A stretch of DNA of 64,000 nt from Cenococcum geophilum 1.58 (taxonomy: Eukaryota; Ascomycota; Dothideomycetes; Gloniales; Gloniaceae): assembly GCA_001692895.1 (NCBI GenBank), contig KV748234.1, forward strand, positions 124,001 through 188,000. Direction: 5' to 3'. This document shows positions 22,035 through 32,761 of the stretch, in pieces. Below the pieces are notes generated by a model. That model was not told where the DNA came from. It did no database searches and saw only the letters and a list, made by a program, of their open reading frames with translations. How positions within the stretch are numbered: the first letter of the stretch is position 1; every line of letters begins with the position of its first letter. The position numbers were made by a program, and so were the translations under genes.

Positions 22035-23050
22035 GTAGTAGATTCTTTGATTAACGTCTGATACGGATCCTATCTAGGCCCACGCAGACTACTCCGTACA
22101 CAAGGGGAAAGTAATATTAATAGGAAAAACCCCTTGCTATTAGGGGGGAGGAAAAACCCTATGAGCCACCTTAGTAGGATGAAAAACCCTAAATTGCTAT
22201 GCCTGCACGTAACAGCGGCCCTACGGGCCTACTGCTCGTCCTTCTCCTTAGATGTTTTGAACTCCTTAGGAACTACTGCTTCCTTCTCTGGCTTATCTAA
22301 AGCTAGGGTTTACTACGTCCTAGCTAGGCCTTGCCGATCGATTGCTGTATGCTTATAGTTGTGTCCTATATCTTAACCACCCCCTATATACTATCTCCTG
22401 TTGACTATTGCTATATACGCCATGCCTTCCCCCCCCTAAGGCCTATTAAAGGCGTAAGGGGGATTTATCCGTTTTACTATTCTAATACTAAAAGACGAAA
22501 GCGGGATGTGTGTATCTGGGTATCTTTTATGCCTAGGCCCTAGTCACTAGGCCCTCTCTAAGGGTACTACTCCGTTGAGAGGAGACAAGGAAAACCGTAC
22601 GGGGTTATCCGGCTATCGGTTTTAGTAGTATTACGGCAGTACGGTGAGTGACCGCATGCTCCGCGGGCGATCGCCCTAGGGGTTAGGAGGGGCCGTATAT
22701 TTGCTCGTTCGTTCGTTCGTTCGTGTTTATTTGTTCGTTAATATGAGGTCGTTAATGCCTTCTACTGGGGGTTAGGGGATGTTATTGAAAACTGTACATC
22801 TATGTTGGATCGTACAGGTGCCCTGGATAGGAGAACAGCGTAGTAGTTGTTGTATTATAGAGAGCCAACAGTAGTGGTTTTTAAGATCTCACCATCCGAA
22901 AATTTTTCACCACCGCCTTCAACGCCTATAACCACCACTAGGTCCTGTCCGCACGCTGTGCGACGTCTCTGCGTTGGCTCTGGATCTGAACTTCGAAGAC
23001 CAGGTTCGTAGCCGTCACCACGTACAGGTGCAGAGTCCGGTTTCGACGGC
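22035..23050 (-). mobile_element. Nested retroposon in the DNA transposon, 14-bp target duplication
   Basis: It is flanked by identical CTTTTATCTTACTA at 22021-22034 and 23051-23064. Removing the insert and one duplicate restores a continuous transposase frame (KQRYSKIK joined to AVYRKARV), which confirms the boundaries. The left edge carries GATTAACGTCTGATACGGATCC and GGCCCACGCAGACTACTCC, related to the 326-bp retroposons at 1181 and 56004. The rest (about 22700-23050) is unrelated to them. The 14-bp duplication points to target-primed reverse transcription rather than a DNA transposase. No convincing coding sequence was seen; frames at 22134-22543 lack features. Confidence 0.75.
22703..22741. 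repeat. (TTCG)n microsatellite
   Basis: Five TTCG/CGTT units in tandem followed by degenerate copies, inside the nested retroposon. Confidence 0.8.
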
Positions 23051-24667
23051 CTTTTATCTTACTATAACGCTGCTTCTTCTGCTTTTTAAAAAGCTCTTAA
23101 TTCGTTCGCTTAAGAATTATATTATCAGCTACCGTACTTAAGGTAAACTGCTAAATATTATATATAACTTTAGAATAAAAGGGTAATGCACTTTATAAAA
23201 GCTGCCTAAATATAGCCGTAAGTTTCTTCTCTATGGAAGGAGACATGGGTATATTAAATTAATGGCCGTTCTTATCCGTAAAGCTTATACAAGGAGTTAT
23301 TAGCTAAGTCATTAGCTAAGCTATTAGCTTAATCTTTTATAAAATAACTAAAGGATTAAACGGTAGAAGGCCTATTACTCGCTATATACTTACTATATTT
23401 ATAGGTAATATAGCTTTATATTATACAGCTTGGTAATACTTAAGGAACTTAGGCTTAGTAATATTAATAGCTTTATAAAACGTAAAGTTATAAAGGCGCT
23501 TTTTATAAGCTCTTGCTAAAGGACTAAATATACTAACATCTAGGGGTTAAAGTAGGTGTATTAAATAAGGTAGTAGACAGAGGGGGATAATCTTATAAGT
23601 CTCGTAATACTTAGCGAACTGTATTAATACGTAGCTCTTATATTTATTAAGAATTAATAAGCAATAGATTTCTTAGAGTTGTGGCTTTATATATTAATTA
23701 AAGTATTTTAACTAATTAACTACAATATCTGAATTTATCTACCCTAAATCGCTTACTTAAATAACTGTTTTATAATTAAGTTTAGGTAATATCCAAGATT
23801 GTTATACTTATTTCCCTTAAAATATAAAGTAGGGAGGTAATTAATATTAACCTCCTAATATACACTTAATAATAGATACCTAATCGCGATTACCTGGCTC
23901 CGTAATAAAGGCTTAAGCCTCTAATTAAGGAATAAGCACCTTAACCTTATTGCCTACTCCTATCGTAATTCCTTTCTTATCTATATTATATTAATTGCTT
24001 AGGGGAATCGCGTATTTGGCAACGGTAGCTTTATAGAGGCTAAACTATTTTTTAATAATATTTAGATCCTCAAAATCCTTTTACTTTTAATTAAGGCCTT
24101 AGATAAATTAAGCTTAAAGCTCTAAGTATTGGGCAAGGAAGTTTTTATACTAGTGTTAACTAAGCTCTAAAGGACACTTCTTTATAATAAGGATACTTTT
24201 AGTTATAGATTTAAGGTATTAAATTTGAGGTGACTAACCCTAAGCTCCTATTATATTAATTTATTTAACTAAAGAGGACTTCTTAATAACCGAGAGCTTT
24301 TAAAGCTTTTGGTGATACTCCTTGCTTAATTAGCGGCCGTTACAACGGTGGTAAATAGAAGAAGGTAATAGGTTGTATATTTTAGCAAGCTTACGGCTAG
24401 ATAGGTTAGGATTGGCTTCTAATAATTAAAGAATAATTTATATACGATCTTCCTTGCTAAGCGATAGTAATTTAGGGGTGGTAGAGGACATGGTGGTGGT
24501 GTAGTAAAAGGAGTATTTTGATGTTTTGATTTTGATTTTGGTAGGAGGTCCGTGCACTGTCTCGAGTGGGTGGCTGTCTCGTCTGGGTGGCTAACCCGTT
24601 ACCTGGAGAGGAATCCGCGACACCGTCCCCCTCAGAAAGCCGCACTACTTTCCGGAAGCCCGGCATC

Positions 24668-25867
24668 ATGGGCCGTCGGCAGCGCCTAATCAGCAAGTCC
24701 ATCCTCAACGCAATCTTTCGCTCCTCGGACAAGCCTTCCAACAGACCTCACACCATCCTTGCTCGCATACTCGCCTTCTTCTCCATATCCTGCCTCGCAC
24801 TATCTCGGTATAAGGCAGAATTGTTCAAAATGTTTTGCAACGAGATATGGGGTATAGATGAGGATGAGTACCGCGAATCATTCTGGTCTGCGAGTAAGAG
24901 AGAGGTTTAGTGGCGGTTAGGGACTTAGGGTATTCCGGCTCTGTAAGTCTTCATCTTCCTCACTCAGCATTCAGTAGGCTACCTACTGTGCAAGACTTTA
25001 TACAAGGTATCTCTACTTTATTGCTCCTCTTACGCGGCCTCTATCTATCATGGTTCACAGCTGACCTCACTCTAGACCTTCTTCACAATTCCTATCAGCA
25101 AATACCTCCTCAAGTCCCTCCCCCGCGGCTTCGAACAAGGTTTCTTCAAAGGACGCCTCCTCCCCTCATACTCCACCCACATGGCGCAGTACCCGAACTC
25201 CCTGTTCGTCCGCATCACCGACCTCCTCTACACTCGGCTGCGCTCTCTGGGCGCAATTCTCGGCACCGCCCCCTCCCACCACATCGTCATGGAAAATATC
25301 CTATACGGCAAGGCAAGCTGCTCCGCGTAGCGGCAGAAAGAATAGGAAACCCACCACCTCAAGCCAATCGACTACTCCTACCCGGAGCGGGACATCGCAG
25401 GGGGCGCACTGGCGCCCAAGAGCGTCAAGAAGCGGCTGGTCGATAAGTCCGAGGACAAAGTGCGCGTGTCCATCGAGGAGGAGGAAGACCTCGTCGGCAT
25501 GCTGGTGCAGGATACCAAGATCCTGCGGGAAGCCAACGCGGTCGACTACTCGCTCTTCCTCGTCCGCTATCCCTCCCCTAGACTCGGCGCCGACGAGGAA
25601 ACCGCGCCGTAGCCTCTGGGCCGTACTTCCCCGTGGCGCTCGGGCATCATGTCGAGGGATGGGAAGTGGGTGTATCGAGCTGTCTTGCTGGATTTCTTTT
25701 GGGCGAAAGACGCGTTGCGGGCGAAAGCGTTAACGGGGCTGGTGAAGAGTTGGAATTTCTTTTAGAGGGGGAAGGGCGATGGATCGATGAACATTATAGC
25801 TACGGCGACGGAGTATCGGGAGAGGTTTTTGAAGATGATCGAGGCAATTGTAGAGGCTGAGGCGTAG
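24668..25867 (+). pseudogene. Phosphatidylinositol-phosphate-kinase-like (SAICAR-synthase-fold) pseudogene
   Basis: The frame begins MGRRQRLISKSILNAIFR. It continues through a helical N-terminal part to a one-base frame slip near 24900, then GYSGS, a 133-bp intron (24943-25075; GTAAGT...CTAG) and TFFTIPISKYLLKSLPR. Kinase landmarks follow in one frame to 25867: HHIVMENILYGK, YPERDIAGG, AVDYSLFLVRYP and, near the end, PWRSGIMSRDGKWVYRAVLL. This is the order of PIP-kinase catalytic domains in fungal PIPK-like proteins. The frame contains four TAG stops (25328, 25343, 25610, 25763). At least one sits where a Trp is usual, so TGG to TAG is likely. It lies directly beside a Fot1 insertion and a RIP-mutated block. 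A functional protein is unlikely. Confidence 0.8.
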
Positions 25868-26279
25868 GGTTGGGATAGAGCAGGATTATAGAAGTGGGAA
25901 GAGAGTTAGTATTAGACTGTGAGGGAGTAGGTGAGCAAGGCGTTTGCATTGCTATTGCGATTCTCGGCATGAACTTGAACATGATACCCGTATACGTGCG
26001 CATATTTTTTGGGGGTTTTTAATAGAATTCTCATTAATCCTGCTGCTGGAGGACGTTTTCTTGACAGATATTGCTTGATGCGTTTAGAGAATCGCCCAAG
26101 CTACAAGACTTCTGCTTATGGGACATTGATACAAAAAGAGTTTAATCACCTCATTCACATCACATGTCCACCTCCTAAAGCTCTTTCGCCGTGCTTACCT
26201 ACTCCGGTCCGCTAGCTTCCCAAGCCTTCCTCTTCCGTCTCATGACGAACAGCGAAGCCATCTACAGCGTCTCTTCAAT

Positions 26280-26381
26280 TCCGGTGGTTAGCGCAGCCAC
26301 GTCTGCACGGCCTTTTTGTAGGGGAACTTTTGGTATTTTTGCTGTTTAAGGGAAAGTTAATAAAACACGCTAACCACCGGA
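26280..26381. mobile_element. Small inverted-repeat element, 102 bp
   Basis: TCCGGTGGTTAGCG at 26280-26293 is perfectly inverted as CGCTAACCACCGGA at 26368-26381. The 74-bp interior is non-coding. No clear target duplication, so it could be a MITE or a chance stem. Confidence 0.5.
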
Positions 26382-28105
26382 TGTACCAGGAGGCTGTACA
26401 TACAACAACGCCACCCCGAACTCCTCTAATTCGCACACTCTCGCGGCTCTCCTCGTCTGTGTCGGATGTTAAGGTGGCCGGCCAAGCCAATGGTTCTTGC
26501 CGCCGCCACCGTCAGCGCTAGCAACTCGATATAAGACGTCTCACCCTGGGGCGGCAGCAGCGGCGGGCATGACACCGATGTCACATTACACTTCCATAAC
26601 ATCACCGTGGAGCAGTAGACGTGCAGATCCGGGCAGCTGAGCGAGCGGCCGAAGGGGTAAGACAACAGCGAAGGGTGTCCGTGCAGGTTGAATTCCTCCA
26701 GGGCCTTGGCTCTGCACTGAATGTTGACGAATCAGCAATACTGAAGGCACTTGCAAGCATAATAGCTTCGGCTTTCGTAGAAACTTCGGGGATAGGCTAG
26801 GAGAATTGTGCGAGTGAGATGGTGGAGGACGGCGTTGATTGGCAGGAATACTAATCCTTTGGGTGCTTGGTCATGAGATCTGGCGTTTGCGCAAAGCACT
26901 ACTGCGCGAAATCGGTTGCAGGCTAATACATGTTCGCGGGCTCTTTGACGCATGAGATGGTGAATTGTCAAGCCGCGCTACGATGAGTGTGGGTGTAGGG
27001 CGCAGTCTAAACGGAATGATGGGTCTTTTCGAGAAACACCCCTTGGGTCAGAAATAATGGTAGTCGGAGCAGCTCCATGTGTTCATCGGTGCATTCCCAC
27101 AAGCTTTGCTTTATTGGGCCTGTTAGTATGAGAGTTTGTAGGTTTATGGATGATGAATCCTAGGACCGCTGGAGTTTGAGAACAGTGTCCATTACAGGGC
27201 CAAAGCGGGCTTGTTCGCATATTGGTGCTGTCAAGCAGTTCAACAAGTCATACGATTGAGTAAGAACAAAGACAGCAGACCTTGGCTTGCTGTAACATGA
27301 CGACCGCCGGCGTTGCAGGATTTCCAGGTCGGTTGACCTGGAGAGGCGGTGAAGAAGATCGTGATATACCAGAATATTTGGTGGGTCAGGGACTATGGTA
27401 GAACAGTGCCTCTACTAATAGTTTGCCGAGTTAGGTATTTTGTCCCCTGAAGGGATTGGAGGCGATCTCTTGATTCTATCTATCAGTATTTTTTCGCTAA
27501 CCTGTTTAAAGTAATACCTTAATACCGACGCGCTATTTCTCACGTCTAGTGGCTTGACGCCGTGTTTGTGGCACGCTGGGTTGATTGATCAGGAGAGTCT
27601 CTCAAGCCCTCCACACTAATCGTGACGCGTGGAATTAAAAGCTTGAAATCACTGCCGGAAATGGCCGAAAATAGCCGGAGGCACTCCAGAAGCCCTGTAG
27701 GCTTCAATCATGGCTAAGGCAAGGTTCCGGACTAGATGAATTTCTAGTGATGTTCTGTAATCGAAGCTGGTTGTTAGTATGCCTTTAAACATGGTTAAAA
27801 CTGTCACAAACATCGTTCTGGTGGTATATGCAACGAGAGCAGCTGTGCGTTGTGTGGCTCACTCGTTCATGTTTCTGTTGCCTGGGTCCGGTGGAGAAGA
27901 GGCCAATGGTGAAGGAGGCAGGGAAATGGGTCCTTCGCATGGCCTGTATCCCACATACCATGCAGGCGCCGTAAGAGTTTGCTCGGGGACCGTTGAAGTA
28001 GGGATTGCCTAATGGCCAGACACGAAAACGGGCCATTGCAGATAATCGGGAGGCGGCACAAAAATATGGCATGAATTCCGATCATAGCCACGAGGCCCTC
28101 TTCTA

Positions 28106-28236
28106 TCCCTTAACCCGTTGAGGCGCAACGCCAAGCTGGCTCGTACATGAACACCAGTATCAAATGTACAAACGAGAGCCTCTTATTGGCCGGATCCTTA
28201 TCGATATCGTTGCGCCAGAATCGACGGGTTAAGGGA
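28106..28236. mobile_element. MITE with TA target duplication, 131 bp
   Basis: The left end TCCCTTAACCCGTTGAGGCGCAACG (28106-28130) is matched by the inverted right end at 28208-28236: 13 perfect bases, then GA and GGCGCAACG with a short gap. TA flanks both ends (28104-28105 and 28237-28238). The interior folds further, with GGCTC-GT-ACAT against its inverse. This is the structure of a Tc1/mariner-derived MITE. No coding capacity. Confidence 0.8.
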
Positions 28237-28286
28237 TAGCTACTTTTTGTGGGACCAGGATGCAGCTCAACGCGGTCCGAATTATG

Positions 28287-28315
28287 GCTGGGATAAGAGG
28301 TTTCATTATCCCAGC
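28287..28315. repeat. Hairpin: 10-bp stem, 9-nt loop
   Basis: GCTGGGATAA at 28287-28296 pairs with TTATCCCAGC at 28306-28315. No adjacent gene that it could serve was identified. Confidence 0.6.
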
Positions 28316-28677
28316 ACCCAGAATCTGTTAACCAGGTACCAATATATGTACGAAACGTTGAAATGAGTGAAGGTCGACTTCATAAACCCATTGACGAACC
28401 GGGCGCCTCCCAACGTGTTGAAAAAGGTCACGCCTCCCTGGGAACTTAATGAGAGAAGACGTGAAGGGTATGAGTCCCGTTAACTGCTGATCAGGCCTAC
28501 TTCTCGAAAGAAGCTGACCGTTATGTCAATGAGAGGTAGAGGACGGAGATAAGATGCTGTAGGTAATAAACGCGAGATATATCATAGAATGATCACATAC
28601 TATCAAATTTTTTGGATGTGTCCGGTAAAACCGCAATGAGTATATGGTATTTCTTGGGTACAATTGTTCTTCTGTTC

Positions 28678-28698
28678 CTAGAGTAACAGTTACTCTAG
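28678..28698. repeat. 21-bp palindrome
   Basis: CTAGAGTAAC and GTTACTCTAG are separated by a single base. It could be a dimeric protein-binding site or chance; nothing nearby supports a role. Confidence 0.5.
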
Positions 28699-30639
28699 CG
28701 AGGGAGGTCGCTTCCTCACTGATATTACAAAGCGTTGGCAAATACTCAGATGAATGTCGACATCAAACCGAGACCGTAGATTAGCCCTCGAAATTAGTAA
28801 ACGTGGTAGAGACGTAAATTGGCCAATCAAAATGCGTGTCAAAACTACATGTCAATGCAAGCTGTTGAATTCCACAAGGATCGTAATTATACTGGTCCAC
28901 CTATCTTGCACAAGTTCCCCGGATGCACGCCACACAGCCGCACAAGAAATAAGGCGTGTCATCACATGAGCTACTTGAAACGGGTATTTCCGTGATTTCT
29001 TGAAGCTCCTGCGTTCGCTATGGCCATCTGCGTGGTCTTGCATGTTCTGACATTCTCGGCAAAGAGAGGCTGACCTAAAGCCATAGCCTATAAAATCAAC
29101 TAAGGACGACATCTGGATGGAGGATCCGTAAATGGCAACGAAGCCCCGAATTCGCGCTGCGGTTGCCCGAATTCCCAATTCAGTGGAATGCCACGCGATC
29201 ATGGCCACACAGGTGGGACTTAGGTTTTACAACCGGGTTGGTGGGCCATCAAGCTGACAGAATTGGCGATGTACAGGAAGCCTCTGCCGCTGCACGTAGC
29301 TAGTTTGCATTCAGTGGCGATCTTGCTTAGGTACGGACCAAGCGTTCCTCTTGTGGTGAGACAGTAACGAACGCAATCATTGCCATGGCGGGAACGGACA
29401 TATGGCACCGGACATTTGCTCCTCTGATTTCCATAACCACGGCCAGTGCGAAGCGGCGAGCAGCAGGAGACCGAAGAGCATGGCTTCGGGAGCAGCCTGA
29501 TGGTTCAAGAGCTCGAATCCGGCCGAGTCAGGATGATGATGACAGACAAGAAGTGTCTACGGGCTTAGTCAAGATGAAAGAGTGTAGCACATACTCAAGC
29601 AGTGCTGCCATAGTCGACGGTTGCAGCTATTCCGGATATACCAATTGGACGATGGGGTCTTTCTGTGTCCCAGTCTAGTACTACGAAGAGCACCTCACGC
29701 CGTTACCATGAACACTGTTGTCTCTGGTTACCGGATCTTGTGCGCTGGGGTGACACATGGCACGCACAATCCCATTTGCGGTGGAATGAGGATCATCTCG
29801 CGCCGTATGACGAAGGCCCAGCGTGAAGAGCCGTGTTGCAGCCGAGGCAGTCTCTTCCTCGAATGGTGGATGGGAGATGGCGAGCAGTAGGAAATAAGAG
29901 ATGGAACTAAGCGTGCTAAGATGCATCGCAGGATGAGCGGATCGGTCAGTACTCAAGCCATCTCTCCCAGGCGCTAAAAGGACGCACACAACTGTCGTTC
30001 CTTGAGACCACTGCTGTATCGACACAGGGAGCTCCCATGTCTAGATTGGAGAGAGCCTTGTGTCAAGCGTTCGGCTCGGATCGCTCATGGCAATCCTTGA
30101 CGGCTAGGCTTGCTGGGTGTGCCCTGGATCGAAAATGACTCCCTTACGCACTGTCCCTCGTACTCCTCCCTTGGCAATAGAAATATCTCTTCGAGTATGC
30201 AAGCATAGATAGCCGTTGTATAGTCGGCTTCGGCAAATTTCGGTGTGCGCGTTGCTTACCTTCCCCTTCCCGATGGGCATTGGTGAAGCAATCTATCTGC
30301 GTGTCGCAGTCGTTTAGCAATTCGAACTCACAGGGCTGCATCAGCTACCCCGGGCGTACGAAGTAGGGTTGTCTGCAGAAAGCTACAGCTGCTATCAGAC
30401 GGCTGTGCGTGATACAGGGTCCCGAATCCTAACAGGCGTTCCCTAAGTGAGAAATGGCTTACGGGAGCAACATGTCTTTCACAGCGGAGCGATGGATGCA
30501 GAGATATCGCCGCAGACGGCTCACATTCCGGGCCTGGACATCTCCATGTGGTCTGCCAGCCTGTTCCGCGAATCTGGCTCTACCTGGGTCTGTTGCGATT
30601 CGCCTACAGCCTTTGGGGGTTCTAGAGCATATAATCGTT

Positions 30640-30841
30640 CTTCATCCTCTTCACATATCCTCTCCCTCTCCCTCTCCCTCTTCCTTCTCAATAGAAGATC
30701 CGTTCTTTCTCACTGCCTACATTTTCTACATTTCCTACATCTCCTGCACTCCCTCCTTTGTCAAAGACGGGGAGCGTTGTACTGTATACGGCATACTATA
30801 CTTCTTTCCCCACATTTAGCCCAGAATACCCGCTCTCCACA
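30640..30841 (+). promoter_or_regulatory. CT-rich core promoter and leader of the downstream gene
   Basis: A pyrimidine tract with repeated TCTCCC units (about 30655-30690) precedes the start codon by about 150 bp. Such CT blocks commonly mark transcription starts in filamentous ascomycetes. The start context is CCACAATGG. Confidence 0.5.
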
Positions 30842-32761
30842 ATGGCTTCTGCGGATGCCCAAACTGCGCCAGCAGACTTAAACCCTGGCTTACCTGACTA
30901 CCTCTGCGACCCCAACGCAGTTCTCAAAGACCACGACGCTAAATGGCGTTATGGTCGGGCTCCCGATTACTCCAATACTCGAAAGGTCTACGAAGAAAGT
31001 GGGTCCATTCATTCCTGCACCCTGTCCATTTGTTTTAGAGTTATACCTTCCCTTGCATCGTAATTTTTGTTTCCGCCACGTTTTGGCCGCGTGCTTTCGA
31101 TGCCCTGGAAAGACGGGAGTTGAAGATACCATGCCTCCGCGTTTGTAGTTCCGGCAACAGACACAGCTGAATCCCATACCCATATTGCAGAGTGCGGCCA
31201 TTCAAGGCATGCTAACGCATGGCATGTTGTCCTACCTCCTCAGGCTAGTCTATTGATTCACCTTCATTTCTGACGACAATTGCTCAGAAAACAATTTACC
31301 TTAGTGCCGGTCAAATTTGCTAATTGGATTTGTAGCTAAGAAGATGTACCATGTAGCAGGCAGTTTGCCAGAGCTAGTCCAAAATCTTGTCAAGAACTGG
31401 GAGGTCGAGGCATCCTTCAAACCCAACCTTTCCGACTGGCGTACCATCGACCATAAGAACTATACATTTGCGATCAACGGAGGCCCGCCGCAAACTGCAG
31501 AACACATGCTCAAGGTCGGAACATACAATGCAATCATTTGCCCAAACGAATACTACAGTCCAGAGCACTCCGATTTCGCTTCTAGTCACAAAACATTCAA
31601 GCGCATGATGCCGACCTTCGCTTGGGAAGTACTGGAGGTGTATAGTGGGCCACCACAGGTCGCCTTTAGATGGCGTCACTGGGGTACAATGAAGAATGAT
31701 TATGTGGGGTTCAACAAGTATGCTAGACGAAACTCCATCTATTGTCGTTTGTCAAGCAGGTCTAATCGATGCATAGCAAAGGACAAAAGGTCACTGCAAA
31801 AGCGCATGGTGGTCCAATCGACATTGAAGGTGTAACCGTTGCCACCGTCGACGACAAAGTCAGACTTCAGAACGTCCAAACCTGGTTTGACCCATTGGAA
31901 ATGTTCCGACAGATTGCCCCAAACGGCGTGGTGAACAAGGAGAGTATTCCTAAGATGGTCTCTATTACCTTAGAGGATGAAGATCAAACAAAGGAAGGTC
32001 CTAAGGCCAGCCAAGATATATCTGACTCTGGTAAAGAGTTGTTAGGGCTACAACTAGATGGCACGGTAGATGCAGCCGGATCCCGTCAAGCAGTATCAAC
32101 CGTCGAGCCCACAGCTGACGGTGCTGAAGTGTTAGAGTTCCAGAAAAATCTCCCTAGATATGTGACTGAATTTACCGGTCATATTAAAACGTCCAAAGGT
32201 GTCGGAAAGTCTGTAGATGCTCACGATACTAAAGATAATTCCACGGAGAAGGCGGAAGTCGTAGATGGGTCTAGCCGAGCTCAGGAGACGGAAGAGAAAA
32301 CGCCTTCGGTAGAAAGCGACACGAAAGACTCCCTAGTCACCGAGAAAATCCCGCACACGCCAAACATGAAGCCGAACGATGAGCCGACACTCGGGCTTGA
32401 TTTAGCCACAGAAAGTGGTGCGCTGGAGTCTCGGCCCTCAAGCTCTAGTTCTGGCAGCTGGACCAAGGTGTCTCATTCGGACGGCATCACGAGGATCCCT
32501 TCTCCGGGGAGAACCGACACCTCTTCCAACGAGGCGACAACAGGTCCTAGCGAGCACATGTCCTCCGTTCTCCGTGGCGTCGACCAGTCCGCCACACACT
32601 CTGCAGATCTCGTCCTACATAAGGATATGGAAATCAGAGTCAACCCAGAATTGGGCGAGGCTGTTGCTGCTGCCTCCGACAACGAAGAAGCAAGGCTGAC
32701 GCACGAAGAAATGAGTAACACCACTTCCATGGAATGTCCATTTCTTATGAACCGTGAGTAG
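30842..32761 (+). CDS. Pathogen-related-protein family (SnoaL/NTF2-like) with long disordered tail
   Basis: Model of three exons: 30842-30998, 31336-31717 and 31777-32761, giving 507 residues. Both introns keep phase (337 and 59 bp). Exon 1 encodes LPDYLCDPNAVLKDHDAKWRYG and PDYSNTRKVYEE. The junction then gives T-KKMYHVAGSLPELVQNLVKNWE, followed by KRMMPTFAWEVLEVYSGPPQV, GFNNKGQKVTAKAHGGPIDI and VQTWFDPLEMFRQIAP. This matches the fungal proteins annotated 'pathogen-related protein', a small cone-like alpha/beta fold that in plants is defence-induced; the biochemical role in fungi is not established. After about residue 250 the protein becomes a Glu/Ser/Thr-rich, low-complexity tail of roughly 250 residues, longer than I recall for the family. 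There is no signal peptide or membrane segment, so it is probably cytosolic. The 337-bp intron is the least certain part; the protein join supports it. Confidence 0.85.

Larger units (their letters stand above)
21839..24491 (-). pseudogene. Fot1/pogo transposase remnant (CENP-B HTH plus DDE)
   Basis: The start codon is at 24489-24491 (MSSTTPKLLSLSKEDRI). The N-terminus shows a psq-like helix-turn-helix, LEANPNLSSRKLAKIYN followed by SSIYHR. Near 23830-23920 the frame reads EPGNRD-VSIIK and PPYFIF-GK, the conserved DDE-domain patch of Fot1-like transposases. The C-terminal part at 21839-22034 encodes a basic coiled region (KIKAVYRKARVLSVAEA) ending at a TAA at 21839-21841. TAG/TAA interruptions are of RIP type. 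The frame is also cut by the 22035-23050 insertion. Confidence 0.8.
21756..24599 (-). mobile_element. Fot1/pogo-type (Tc1/mariner superfamily) DNA transposon, split by insertion
   Basis: The ends are inverted repeats. The left is ACGGGTTAGCCACCC, then CACTCGAGACAGTGCACGGACC; the right is GGTCCGTGCACTGTCTCGAG, then GGGTGGCTAACCCGT. A TA dinucleotide lies on each side (21754-21755 and 24600-24601), the target duplication of Tc1/mariner elements. Total length is 2844 bp. Removing the nested insertion and its duplicated 14 bp leaves 1814 bp, a normal size for Fot1-like elements. The transposase lies on the minus strand. The right end stops 68 bp before the start of the PIP-kinase-like pseudogene. 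Confidence 0.9.
25868..30841. other. About 5 kb of normal-composition DNA without a convincing gene
   Basis: No frame exceeds about 120 codons and none shows a family motif. Short overlapping frames occur on both strands. The region holds two inverted-repeat elements (26280-26381 and 28106-28236) and two palindromes (28287-28315 and 28678-28698). It is not RIP-mutated. The minus strand at about 26430-27000 has Leu- and Cys-rich pieces that could be a decayed gene. The right end carries the promoter of the gene at 30842. Confidence 0.55.

Noticed and set aside
22134..22543. Two short plus-strand frames in the nested retroposon
   Set aside because: They overlap each other, have no domain features and are absent from related copies.
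26426..26971. Minus-strand Leu/Cys-rich frames that vaguely recall an F-box/LRR protein
   Set aside because: The pieces lack a recognisable F-box, are interrupted, and no splicing gave a longer frame. It may be a decayed gene but I cannot support it.
29385..30025. Overlapping frames on both strands (for example 29385-29678 plus, 29681-30025 minus)
   Set aside because: No domain, no signal peptide and no plausible exon joins.
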